In this document: positions 1 to 6,441 of the stretch, piece after piece
How positions within the stretch are numbered: the first letter of the stretch is position 1
Layout: each line of letters starts with the position of its first letter
Origin: SIG447 sp045577075
Lineage (GTDB): Bacteria > Bacillota > Clostridia > UMGS1883 > UMGS1540
DNA: 14,554 nt
Reading direction: 5' to 3'
Assembly: GCA_045577075.1 (NCBI GenBank)
Contig: JAZNHR010000014.1
Coordinates: forward strand, 1-14,554
Program-made: the position numbers and the translations under genes
The notes under the pieces: model-generated
Database searches by the model: none
What the model was told of the DNA's origin: nothing
The model's input: the letters and a program-made list of their open reading frames with translations, nothing else

Positions 1-8
1 TTCTTCAT
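1..8 (-). CDS. 5' end of a leftward gene running off the window
   Basis: Only the first eight bases are present: an ATG (complement of 6-8) followed by AAGAA, so the protein would begin Met-Lys. The call rests on its upstream signals. A perfect AGGAGG (complement of 17-22) lies 8 nt before the ATG, and a TATAAT promoter lies about 50 bp upstream. The product cannot be known from this window. Confidence 0.55.
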
Positions 9-12
9 AGAT

Positions 13-80
13 AAATCCTCCTAATGTGTTTTTGGTTTTGACTGGCAGGTCTTTCCCATTATAGCACATTAGGAGGATTT
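13..80. repeat. Perfect 16-bp inverted repeat spanning the leader of the left-edge gene
   Basis: Bases 13-28 (aaatcctcctaatgtg) are the exact reverse complement of 65-80, with a 36-nt spacer. The left arm contains the Shine-Dalgarno of the gene starting at 8. The right arm lies in the spacer between the -10 and -35 of that gene's promoter. Only the left arm would be in the transcript if transcription starts near 51, so a DNA operator is more likely than an RNA hairpin. It could also be the remnant of a small mobile element. Confidence 0.6.
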
Positions 81-86
81 TTTCAC
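58..86 (-). promoter_or_regulatory. Sigma-A promoter of the left-edge gene
   Basis: On the minus strand there is a perfect TATAAT (complement of 58-63) with an extended TGC before it. A GTGAAA (complement of 81-86) lies at a 17-bp spacing and matches TTGACA at four of six bases. Predicted transcription start is near 51, giving a leader of about 40 nt. Confidence 0.6.
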
Positions 87-102
87 CGGTAAACCTCTAT
101 TG

Positions 103-125
103 AACCACGCGACTATCGCGTGGTT
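103..125 (+). terminator. Hairpin, possible weak terminator
   Basis: Arms 103-112 and 116-125 pair perfectly over 10 bp around a 3-nt loop, and TTTTCGTT follows on the plus strand. The T tract is short, and no rightward gene within the window needs a terminator here, so the role is uncertain. Confidence 0.4.
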
Positions 126-136
126 TTCGTTATACA

Positions 137-172
137 AAAAAAACACACCCGATATGGGGTGTCTTTTTTTCT
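137..172. terminator. Bidirectional intrinsic terminator
   Basis: The stem acaccc (145-150) / gggtgt (157-162) is flanked by an A run at 136-143 and a T run at 164-170, so it would give a U tail on either strand. It lies between the tRNA unit and the promoter of the left-edge gene. Confidence 0.5.
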
Positions 173-209
173 TGGAAGATCCGAATGGTTTAGATGCCAT
201 ATAAAAATA

Positions 210-229
210 AGCTTTGCGAAAGCAAAGCT
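210..229. repeat. Small perfect hairpin with GAAA tetraloop
   Basis: Bases 210-217 (agctttgc) pair exactly with 222-229 around a GAAA loop. It is followed directly by the mosaic repeat at 233-350, and no gene is visible in this stretch. It may be part of the same dispersed element. Confidence 0.4.
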
Positions 230-232
230 ACC

Positions 233-350
233 TTAACTTCTTCCTTATTCACTATTACTTATTACTTCAAAATCCTCGTTCGTATTTAGGGAAGAGTGAA
301 TAGTGAAGAGGTAATAAGTAAAAATCCCCGTTCTTGCGAACGAGGATTTT
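233..350. repeat. Mosaic of short inverted repeats (MITE-like or intergenic repeat)
   Basis: Bases 269-282 (aaaatcctcgttcg) are the exact reverse complement of 337-350. Between and beside them lie imperfect copies of ATTCACTATT and ACTTATTAC units at about 246-265, which reappear inverted at 291-320 as GAATAGTGAA and GTAATAAGT. There is no coding potential. Such AT-rich units are often dispersed in clostridial genomes, but no other copy is present in this window to confirm it. Confidence 0.5.
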
Positions 351-351
351 T
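319..351 (-). terminator. Intrinsic terminator of the tRNA-Arg unit
   Basis: Read leftward, ATCCTCGTTC (347-338) pairs over 10 bp with GAACGGGGAT (333-324) around a GCAA loop, with one G-U pair. The stem extends through A and T runs, and a T run follows. It starts immediately after the encoded CCA end of the tRNA at 352. It may also end read-through transcripts of the polysaccharide operon. Confidence 0.8.
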
Positions 352-428
352 TGGCGCGCCGTAAGAGATTCGAACTCCTGACCTTATGGTCCGTAGCCAT
401 ACGCTCTATCCAGCTGAGCTAACGGCGC
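352..428 (-). tRNA. tRNA-Arg (anticodon ACG)
   Basis: The 77-nt cloverleaf folds completely. The acceptor stem is GCGCCGT/ACGGCGC, the D stem GCTC/GAGC and the anticodon stem TATGG/CCATA. The anticodon loop CTACGGA gives anticodon ACG; A34 is normally modified to inosine for CGN codons. The variable loop is 5 nt, the T loop is TTCGAAT, the discriminator is G, and the CCA is encoded (352-354). It has its own promoter at 453-481 and a terminator directly downstream. Confidence 0.97.
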
Positions 429-452
429 ATGCTCTCTCGAGCTGACTATGGT

Positions 453-481
453 ATTATACCACGGCTTTTTGGAAAATGCAA
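453..481 (-). promoter_or_regulatory. Promoter of tRNA-Arg
   Basis: A perfect TATAAT (complement of 453-458) with an extended TGG lies 17 bp downstream of TTGCAT (complement of 476-481). The start would fall near 446, some 18 nt before the mature tRNA. It sits in the 104-nt gap after the stop of the GT4-CsaB gene. Confidence 0.7.
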
Positions 482-532
482 GCCTTTTTTTAAATATTTT
501 GAAGTTTTTTATTTTTTATCGTTTTTCTGCCC

Positions 533-2752
533 CTACTTTTCCAGAAGAGAAACGCAAAGCTTGGCATTTTCCGTCGCCTTTTCGGAAAGCAGTTCTGCCT
601 TTTCCCGAAGAGACACGCAAAGGGTATCATGGTTTACACAAATCTCGTCTATATAGCGGCAAACGGCCGCCGTATCAATGTCCCGAATATCACAAATATG
701 CGCTTGCCCGATATATTCCATAAAGCCTCTTACCTTCGGGTCATAGGAAAGCCCTATTACAGGCACGCCGCCCCCTGCCGCATAAATAAGGGCGTGCAGG
801 CGCATCCCGAGCATCAGGTGACATTTTTGGATTACGCCCATCACTTCCAAAACGGAATGATTTTCGCTGAGCCTATACAGCTTTGTCTGCATTTCTGCGC
901 CGAGGCTGTCCGCAAAGCGCGCATCGGCTTGTTTTTTCATAGGGATAAAGAGGGGGATGAGCCCGTGCTTTTCTGCCGCATAATCAATACACTTTGCCAG
1001 CTTTCGGCAAAAGTCCCTGTCGTTTTCGTTCCATTCACGGACAGAAACGGCTAAATACTGCTTATCTACCCCTGCCCCTTCCTGTTCTAAAATGGACGCC
1101 GCCGCGCCATCACCAATGCCGGAAAGCGAAAATACAGGGTCTGCCGTCACTTTCACCGCCTCGTTTTGGACGCCCAGTGCCTTGATTTCTGCAAGAGAAG
1201 CTTCGTCCCGAAGGGTAATGAAAGCGGCTTTTTCCAGTTCCCGTGCCGCACGGGCACAGTTTTTTCCGTGCAGGGGGCCAATGCCATTTGCATACACAAA
1301 GACCGCCGCGCCCATCTTTCGGGCAAGGCGCATGACCCACAGATAGTACCAAAGGGACTGGGAGCTTGTTTTATCCTGCAAAAGACTGCCGCCGCCGTTT
1401 ATAAGAATGTGCGCCTTTCGGAGCACGCGATAAAGCATCGGAACATGAAAGCGGTGTACCGAATCCACGCCGTATAAAAGCGCGGTTTCTCTTGGCCTTG
1501 CGGAAAGCACAAGGGGCCGAATTTCCGGTTTTTCCGCTTTAAGACTTTTTAAAATGGCTTCCAAAAGCGCATCGTCGCCGCTATTATGAAAGCCGTAGTA
1601 GCCGCTTAAAACCACGTCATACTTTTTCTTTGCATTGTAGTCCCGTAAAACAGATTGATAAATGCCCACATGGGTACGGGCAAGGCTTTCGCTGGAAAAG
1701 TTTTCCGTGGCACGCAAATGGAGTGCCTCGCCCATTGCCGCCTGTTTTTCCTTGTCCGCGGCGAGCAGGAGCATTTTTTCGGCAAAAACGGCATGATTCC
1801 CCGCAGGGAACAAAAGCCCCGTTTCGCCGTCAGAAATCAGGTCCGGAATACCGCCCACGGCGGCACTTATGGTCGGTTTTTTCATCCTCGCGCCCTCGAG
1901 GAGCACATAGGGAAAGCTTTCACTTCTTGAGGACAGGGTGTTAATATCCACAAAATGCAGAAAGCTGTAAATATCTTTGATAAAGCCCACAAAATAGAGC
2001 TTGTCCCCTATCCCCACTTCCTGTGCAAGGCGCGAAAGTGCCTCTCTGCCTTCGCCGATCCCGGCAATCAGGAACCGAAGGGATGGGTTTTTCTTAGCCG
2101 CCAATGCGGCGGCGCGGATAAATACGTCATGCCCCTTTACATAGTCATGCCGTCCGATAAGGCCAATATAGGTAAGTGCAGGGTCATAGGGAACGCCAAT
2201 GCGTGCGGCAAACGCCGCTTTTTCAGCAAAGGCAGGCGTGCCGCTATAGTCCATGCCGTTATACACAGTAAAAATTTTGCCTGGGGTAAACCCTCGGGAA
2301 ATCAGCATATTCCGAAAGCTTGAAGAAACGGCAATATAGTAGTCCATTTTCCGAAGGGCGAGAACGTTAAGACCCGTGTAGACAAGCTTGCGGTAAAACC
2401 CGTCAAAGTCCAGGCGGTAATCGCTGTGAACGGTGGTAATCACCGGCACGCGCACACGCTTTTTCAGCGCCCGGGCGATAAAGTTTGCCCTGGCGCCATG
2501 GGCGTGCACAATTTCAAAGTGCTCGGCCAAAATCATTTCCGAAAGCCTCGATACCACAGACATGTCCAGGCGGCTTTTTTGCGCCAAAAGGACAGCCGGA
2601 ACCCCCATTTCCCGAATTTCATCGAAAAAGGGACCGGGCATCAGACACACAATTTTCACGTCCGCCATATTCTTTAGCTTATCGAGAAGGGCAAAAACAT
2701 GGGTTTTTGCGCCGCCCGTATCGCCGCCGCTGATAAGATGCAAAACCTTCAT
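533..2752 (-). CDS. GT4 glycosyltransferase fused to CsaB-type polysaccharide pyruvyl transferase
   Basis: This 739-residue cytoplasmic protein has two enzymes in one chain. Residues 1-370 are a GT-B fold GT4 glycosyltransferase: an N-terminal MKVLHLISGG with the GGA loop, a VYNG segment near 163-166, and the retaining-enzyme E-x7-E at E278/E286 followed by GGIPDLI. After a short linker, residues 378-739 match the polysaccharide pyruvyl transferase family CsaB: GYYGFHNSGDDALLEAIL near 384-401, GGGSLLQD at 453-460, and GMRLHALIYAAGGGVPVIGL at 649-668. CsaB enzymes transfer pyruvate from phosphoenolpyruvate to a sugar of a cell wall polymer, and the ketal can anchor SLH-domain proteins. Which sugar each half uses is not visible. 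The gene is last in the operon and starts 15 nt after its upstream neighbour, with an AGAGG ribosome site. CsaB is usually a separate protein of about 350-400 residues, so the fusion is notable. No frameshift is needed to read it. Confidence 0.9.
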   Translation of the reverse strand: MKVLHLISGGDTGGAKTHVFALLDKLKNMADVKIVCLMPGPFFDEIREMGVPAVLLAQKSRLDMSVVSRLSEMILAEHFEIVHAHGARANFIARALKKRVRVPVITTVHSDYRLDFDGFYRKLVYTGLNVLALRKMDYYIAVSSSFRNMLISRGFTPGKIFTVYNGMDYSGTPAFAEKAAFAARIGVPYDPALTYIGLIGRHDYVKGHDVFIRAAALAAKKNPSLRFLIAGIGEGREALSRLAQEVGIGDKLYFVGFIKDIYSFLHFVDINTLSSRSESFPYVLLEGARMKKPTISAAVGGIPDLISDGETGLLFPAGNHAVFAEKMLLLAADKEKQAAMGEALHLRATENFSSESLARTHVGIYQSVLRDYNAKKKYDVVLSGYYGFHNSGDDALLEAILKSLKAEKPEIRPLVLSARPRETALLYGVDSVHRFHVPMLYRVLRKAHILINGGGSLLQDKTSSQSLWYYLWVMRLARKMGAAVFVYANGIGPLHGKNCARAARELEKAAFITLRDEASLAEIKALGVQNEAVKVTADPVFSLSGIGDGAAASILEQEGAGVDKQYLAVSVREWNENDRDFCRKLAKCIDYAAEKHGLIPLFIPMKKQADARFADSLGAEMQTKLYRLSENHSVLEVMGVIQKCHLMLGMRLHALIYAAGGGVPVIGLSYDPKVRGFMEYIGQAHICDIRDIDTAAVCRYIDEICVNHDTLCVSLREKAELLSEKATENAKLCVSLLEK

Positions 2753-2767
2753 TTGACTACCTCTTGT

Positions 2768-4306
2768 CTACTCGGCACTTTCCGTCTTTTGTGCCTTCGC
2801 AATTTTCACTGCCGCCATCGCGATGCCCGCACAAACGAAAAATGCCAGCATCACTCTGGGATAAAACCAAGTATATTCCACAAAACCAATCGCCGTAATA
2901 CCTGCCATGGAGGCTGCCGCCGCGCATAGCACCGTGCGAATTTTGCCCTTTGCGCCAGAAGCGCAAACTGCCGTGCGGCGCACAAGGCTTATGCTAAGCC
3001 ATAAAATTGCCAAAAGCCCCAGTATGCCCATTTCTGCAAGCATCTCCATAAACTGCATATGCGTATGGGGCGCAACGCGAGACTCGCCTATGGCATAGGC
3101 AGGGTATATGGATGTAAACGCACCCGCACCAAGACCCGTGCCTGCAATCCAGTAGCCGTCCCTTAGCATAGCAAGACTTCCCGTCCAGATATCAACGCGG
3201 TAGGAGCTGGAGGAGTCCTGCAAATTGCCGATTGTCAGAATTCTGTTTAAAATACTTTCCGGCAAAAGGGGAATACATAAAACGCCGATTAAAAAGACCA
3301 CAGGCAAAAGCTTCCAGTCGTAAAGGGCAACAAAAACAATTGCCGCCACTAAAAACGCAAGCCACCCACTACGGGAATAGGTGAGAAGCAAGGCGACGAC
3401 CGCCAGTGCTGCCACCAATAAACCGAATATGCGCCGTCCGCTTTTTTCGCTGTTTAATGTCCACGCAAAGGCAAAGGGGGTAAACAGCATTAAAAATTCT
3501 GCAAAGTTATTGGGGTTTCCGAGGGTAGAAAAAACGCGGCCCGGCATATCGGCGTTAAGCTCTAAGTCGGTAAGAGAGGCATCGGCTTCCACGCCGAGAA
3601 TCCGCTGGATAATGCCGTAAACTGCGGTAAGCCCCACAGCGAGTACCATAAAAGTTAAAAGCTTTTCCATTTTTTCATAGGACGAGAAGGTGCCATAGGT
3701 AAGAAGGCACAATAAAAACGCCGTTATAAAAAAGAGAAGTACGCGAATACTGTCGCCCATGGTAGGGCTTGCCACCACGCTTAAAAACGTGGTGAACACG
3801 AAAAACAGAAACGGAAACCAAAGCCCCGTCATATGTTTCCCTAAATCCCGTCTACCGGATAAAAGGCAAAGGAAATAGAGCACACAAAGGACTGCCACAA
3901 GGATGCTCCCGTACATATTATTCCAAAAGTCATGGGGCACGATAAAAATGCCGAAAACGCCAATCGCCAAAAGTGCCTCCATGTGAAATACAAAGGAGCC
4001 GCCGAGAATATTCGTAAAAAATCTTTCGTTTACGCTTCCCGTATTCAGCCGCCTAAGGCTTTCGTAGATGCGCCCGAAAAAGCGGAGAATCCCCTGCCAC
4101 ACCGCGCCAAACCCTTGATAAAATCGGGACGAGGCGGCGTGCGTGTCCACGCTCTCTTCGCGGCAAAGAACCTTCCCTAGAACGCTTCCTCTTGCCGCGC
4201 GGCCCAAAAAGCCAAACGCGCTTGTGATGCCGCGAACAGTGGCACTATCCATAAGAACACGGAAAAGGCGTATGAAAAACGAACAGATGATACTGCTGGA
4301 AATCAT
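2768..4306 (-). CDS. O-antigen ligase / Wzy-type polymerase family membrane protein
   Basis: The 512-residue protein has about ten to twelve hydrophobic segments after residue 105. Family marks are GRVFSTLGNPNNFAEFL at 256-272, TYSRSGW at 309-315, and a long outer loop ending HTHMQFMEMLAEMGILGL at 414-431. That His/Glu-rich loop is typical of the O-antigen ligase (Wzy_C) superfamily, which joins lipid-linked oligosaccharides into a polymer or onto an acceptor. Polymerase and ligase cannot be told apart from sequence. Residues 1-105 are an unusual basic, only partly hydrophobic extension. The start at 4306 is well supported: AAGGAG lies 6 nt upstream, in the 10-nt gap after the DUF4330 gene. 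Confidence 0.88.
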   Translation of the reverse strand: MISSSIICSFFIRLFRVLMDSATVRGITSAFGFLGRAARGSVLGKVLCREESVDTHAASSRFYQGFGAVWQGILRFFGRIYESLRRLNTGSVNERFFTNILGGSFVFHMEALLAIGVFGIFIVPHDFWNNMYGSILVAVLCVLYFLCLLSGRRDLGKHMTGLWFPFLFFVFTTFLSVVASPTMGDSIRVLLFFITAFLLCLLTYGTFSSYEKMEKLLTFMVLAVGLTAVYGIIQRILGVEADASLTDLELNADMPGRVFSTLGNPNNFAEFLMLFTPFAFAWTLNSEKSGRRIFGLLVAALAVVALLLTYSRSGWLAFLVAAIVFVALYDWKLLPVVFLIGVLCIPLLPESILNRILTIGNLQDSSSSYRVDIWTGSLAMLRDGYWIAGTGLGAGAFTSIYPAYAIGESRVAPHTHMQFMEMLAEMGILGLLAILWLSISLVRRTAVCASGAKGKIRTVLCAAAASMAGITAIGFVEYTWFYPRVMLAFFVCAGIAMAAVKIAKAQKTESAE

Positions 4307-4316
4307 ACCTTACTCC

Positions 4317-4796
4317 TTATTCTTTTACACGAATATCCTGTACACGGAGGTAAAGCTTTGCGTCCCCTGCATAGAGCACCATGCTGTGGCCGACGCCATA
4401 AAGCTGGCCGTTTACCTCTGCACCTACGGCTGTTTTCGTGCCTTGCACCTCACCCGTAATGGTCATGGAATTATAGCCGTCACGGGAGGAAAGCACATAC
4501 TGCCCATCTGCATTTTGTCCCCACGTTTTCGACTGTCCCGTTTCCACATTTGTAACAACGCCGAGATTTTGCTCATAGGTACCGTCATAAAGGGCGTCCC
4601 CTACCTGTACGTTTTCCGTAACCCATGTGTCCACTTCTTCAATGTGGAACTTCATTTCCAGCGTCTGAACGTCCTTACCGCCCTTGCCTAAGAATTTTAC
4701 GCCCAAAACGGCGATGGCGGCTACCAAAATCACGAGAATAAGTAGGTCAATAATATTGATTTTGCCGAACAGCTTTCCTTTTTTGTCAATGAACAT
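4317..4796 (-). CDS. DUF4330 family membrane-anchored protein
   Basis: The 159-residue protein opens with a short basic stretch and the family hallmark GKLFGKINIIDLLILVILV, then one transmembrane helix at about 14-35. A soluble outer domain of about 120 residues follows. It begins with a beta-rich segment that suggests a small extracytoplasmic fold. DUF4330 proteins recur beside glycosyltransferases and O-antigen ligase-like genes in Firmicutes and Cyanobacteria, and their function is not established. A role in chain-length control or assembly of the polymer machinery is only an inference from context. The gene starts 15 nt after the GT4 gene, with AAAGGA about 9 nt before its ATG. Confidence 0.85.
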   Translation of the reverse strand: MFIDKKGKLFGKINIIDLLILVILVAAIAVLGVKFLGKGGKDVQTLEMKFHIEEVDTWVTENVQVGDALYDGTYEQNLGVVTNVETGQSKTWGQNADGQYVLSSRDGYNSMTITGEVQGTKTAVGAEVNGQLYGVGHSMVLYAGDAKLYLRVQDIRVKE

Positions 4797-4811
4797 ATGC
4801 TACCGTCCTTT

Positions 4812-5909
4812 CTATTTGCTTTCCAGCACTTCTTCGTATACTTTGTATATTTTATCCAAAATTGTATCGAGGTTAAACACATTTTCGATGGCGCGGCGGC
4901 CGTTTTCGCCGTACTTTTCGCAAAGCGCCCGGTCTTGGGCGAGCGTCTGAATCGCGTTTGCCATGGCGTCCGTATCGCCGTATTCCACCAAAATACCGCA
5001 GTCGTTTTGCGGATTTATAATATCCCCGTTTCCGCCGATGTTGGTGGCAATAACGGGCAGTCCTGCCCCGAGTGCCTCCAAAATAGCAAAGCTTAACGCT
5101 TCATAGCATTTTGCGGAGTTAATAAACACGTCAGCCCCTGCCAGAAGGTTTGCCGCATCCTTCCGAAAGCCAAGCTGCAGAATGCGCTTTTCAAGTCCCT
5201 TTTCCGCAATTTGGGCACGGATTTCCTCGAAAAGCTCCCCGTCCCCGGCAATGAGACAAACAAAAGGCAAGTCCTCGGGGACCTTGGCAATGGAATCCAC
5301 AAGATAGGGAAGCCCTTTTGCGATATGGTAACGCGCCAGCGTGACTGCCACGAAGGTATCGGGGGAAATGCCGAGCTCCTCACGGATTGTGGACACGGTT
5401 TCCGTCTTCAGCTCCGAGGGGCGAAGCCCGTTAAAAATGACCTGAATTTTGTCCTCGGGCACGCCGTTTCCGATTAAAAGCTCCTTGCCGTTATTGCAAA
5501 CGGAAATAATCGCATCGTCCTGCTTTGTCACAAGGCGGTTTGTCATGCGCCAGAGTGCACCGGTTTTTAAAGTTAAATGGCAAGTATAAATGACCTTGGT
5601 TTTGGGTCGGTAGCGCTTTGAAAGCACCGCCACATAGTTTTCTCTTGGGTACTGGGTGTGAATAATGTCAATTTTATACTTTTCGCAAAGGGCGGCAAGC
5701 TTTTTCGCCGCCTTCCTGTCAAAGGGGGAGCGCATCTCGATTTGGCAGGTGGGAATGCCCATTTCCTGCATCTGCGAAAGGAGCAGCCCCGGCTCGTTAT
5801 AGGCGAAAAAACATTCCGCTTTTTCGTTTTGGTACGCCTGTACGAGATTGTAAACGTACTTTTCCGTCCCTGCCTTTCCGGCATGGTTGATAAGATACAA
5901 AACGCGCAT
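4812..5909 (-). CDS. GT4 family glycosyltransferase
   Basis: This is a 365-residue cytoplasmic or membrane-associated retaining glycosyltransferase with the GT-B fold and of normal family length. The N-terminal half begins MRVLYLINHAGKAGTEKYV (glycine-rich acceptor-side loop). The C-terminal half carries AGDGELFEEI near 221-230 and E-x7-E at E270/E278, followed by GLPVIATNIGGNGDII, which contacts the nucleotide-sugar. It probably adds one sugar of the repeat unit to a lipid carrier; donor and linkage cannot be read from sequence. Its ATG follows the upstream acyltransferase stop by a single nucleotide, with AAAGGA as ribosome site inside that gene, so translation is coupled. It is only distantly similar to the GT4 half of the 533-2752 fusion. 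Confidence 0.92.
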   Translation of the reverse strand: MRVLYLINHAGKAGTEKYVYNLVQAYQNEKAECFFAYNEPGLLLSQMQEMGIPTCQIEMRSPFDRKAAKKLAALCEKYKIDIIHTQYPRENYVAVLSKRYRPKTKVIYTCHLTLKTGALWRMTNRLVTKQDDAIISVCNNGKELLIGNGVPEDKIQVIFNGLRPSELKTETVSTIREELGISPDTFVAVTLARYHIAKGLPYLVDSIAKVPEDLPFVCLIAGDGELFEEIRAQIAEKGLEKRILQLGFRKDAANLLAGADVFINSAKCYEALSFAILEALGAGLPVIATNIGGNGDIINPQNDCGILVEYGDTDAMANAIQTLAQDRALCEKYGENGRRAIENVFNLDTILDKIYKVYEEVLESK

Positions 5910-5910
5910 A

Positions 5911-6441
5911 TTATCCGTCCTTTCTATTCTTTAAAATCCGGGCAGGATTGCCGCCGACGACAGCATAATCCGGCACATCCTTTGTAACTACGGCACCCCC
6001 TGCAATAATACAGCCGTTTCCAATGGTAATCCCCGGCAGAATAATGACATTTGCACCAATCCACACGTCGTTTCCGATTGTAACCTTCTGCTTTGGCGCC
6101 GTCTGGAGGCGCATCGGGCGAGAAAGGTCTGACGTTTCGTGGTTTTGCGTCACAATCGTTACATTTGGCGCCATCATCACGTCGTTGCCAATTTCCAAGG
6201 GGCCTGCCACGCGGCAGCCAATGCCGAGTCCCGAGTTATCCCCAATAGAAATATCCTTGCCCGAGGCAAAAAAGGCACCGTGCTCAATGTTTACGTTTTT
6301 GCCGCATTTTTCCAGCATCCCTTTTGCAAAAAAGCGGCGGATGTGCCCGGCGCCAAGGCTATAGGGAAGCCCGGTTGCGGGCAGATGCCTTGCAAAGCAG
6401 TAATAAAAGAAATAGGAAATGGTGCGTACAATGTTTTTCAT
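5911..6441 (-). CDS. Hexapeptide-repeat acyltransferase (LbH family), second copy
   Basis: This 176-residue protein has a short helical N-terminus, then a left-handed parallel beta-helix built of [LIV]-G-x4 hexapeptides from about residue 48 to 165. The likely catalytic histidine is H101 in VTQNHETSD. The ending GGNPARILKNRKDG is typical of the maltose/colanic acid O-acetyltransferase group (WcaF/NodL-like). It probably O-acetylates a sugar of the polymer or precursor with acetyl-CoA. Its ATG overlaps the flippase stop as ATGA (6438-6441), and AAGGAG lies 8-9 nt upstream. It is diverged from the acyltransferase at 7949-8497, so the two may act on different hydroxyls. Confidence 0.9.
   Translation of the reverse strand: MKNIVRTISYFFYYCFARHLPATGLPYSLGAGHIRRFFAKGMLEKCGKNVNIEHGAFFASGKDISIGDNSGLGIGCRVAGPLEIGNDVMMAPNVTIVTQNHETSDLSRPMRLQTAPKQKVTIGNDVWIGANVIILPGITIGNGCIIAGGAVVTKDVPDYAVVGGNPARILKNRKDG

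Noticed and set aside
629..1054. 141-codon rightward ORF, and similar long ORFs opposite the fusion gene
   Set aside because: These are antisense shadows of the GC-richer coding strand, with no promoter, ribosome site or family motif.
4803..5928. 14-bp sequence AATAGAAAGGACGG present before both the GT4 and DUF4330 starts
   Set aside because: Both copies are just the ribosome site and its flank; two copies are not enough to claim a regulatory repeat.
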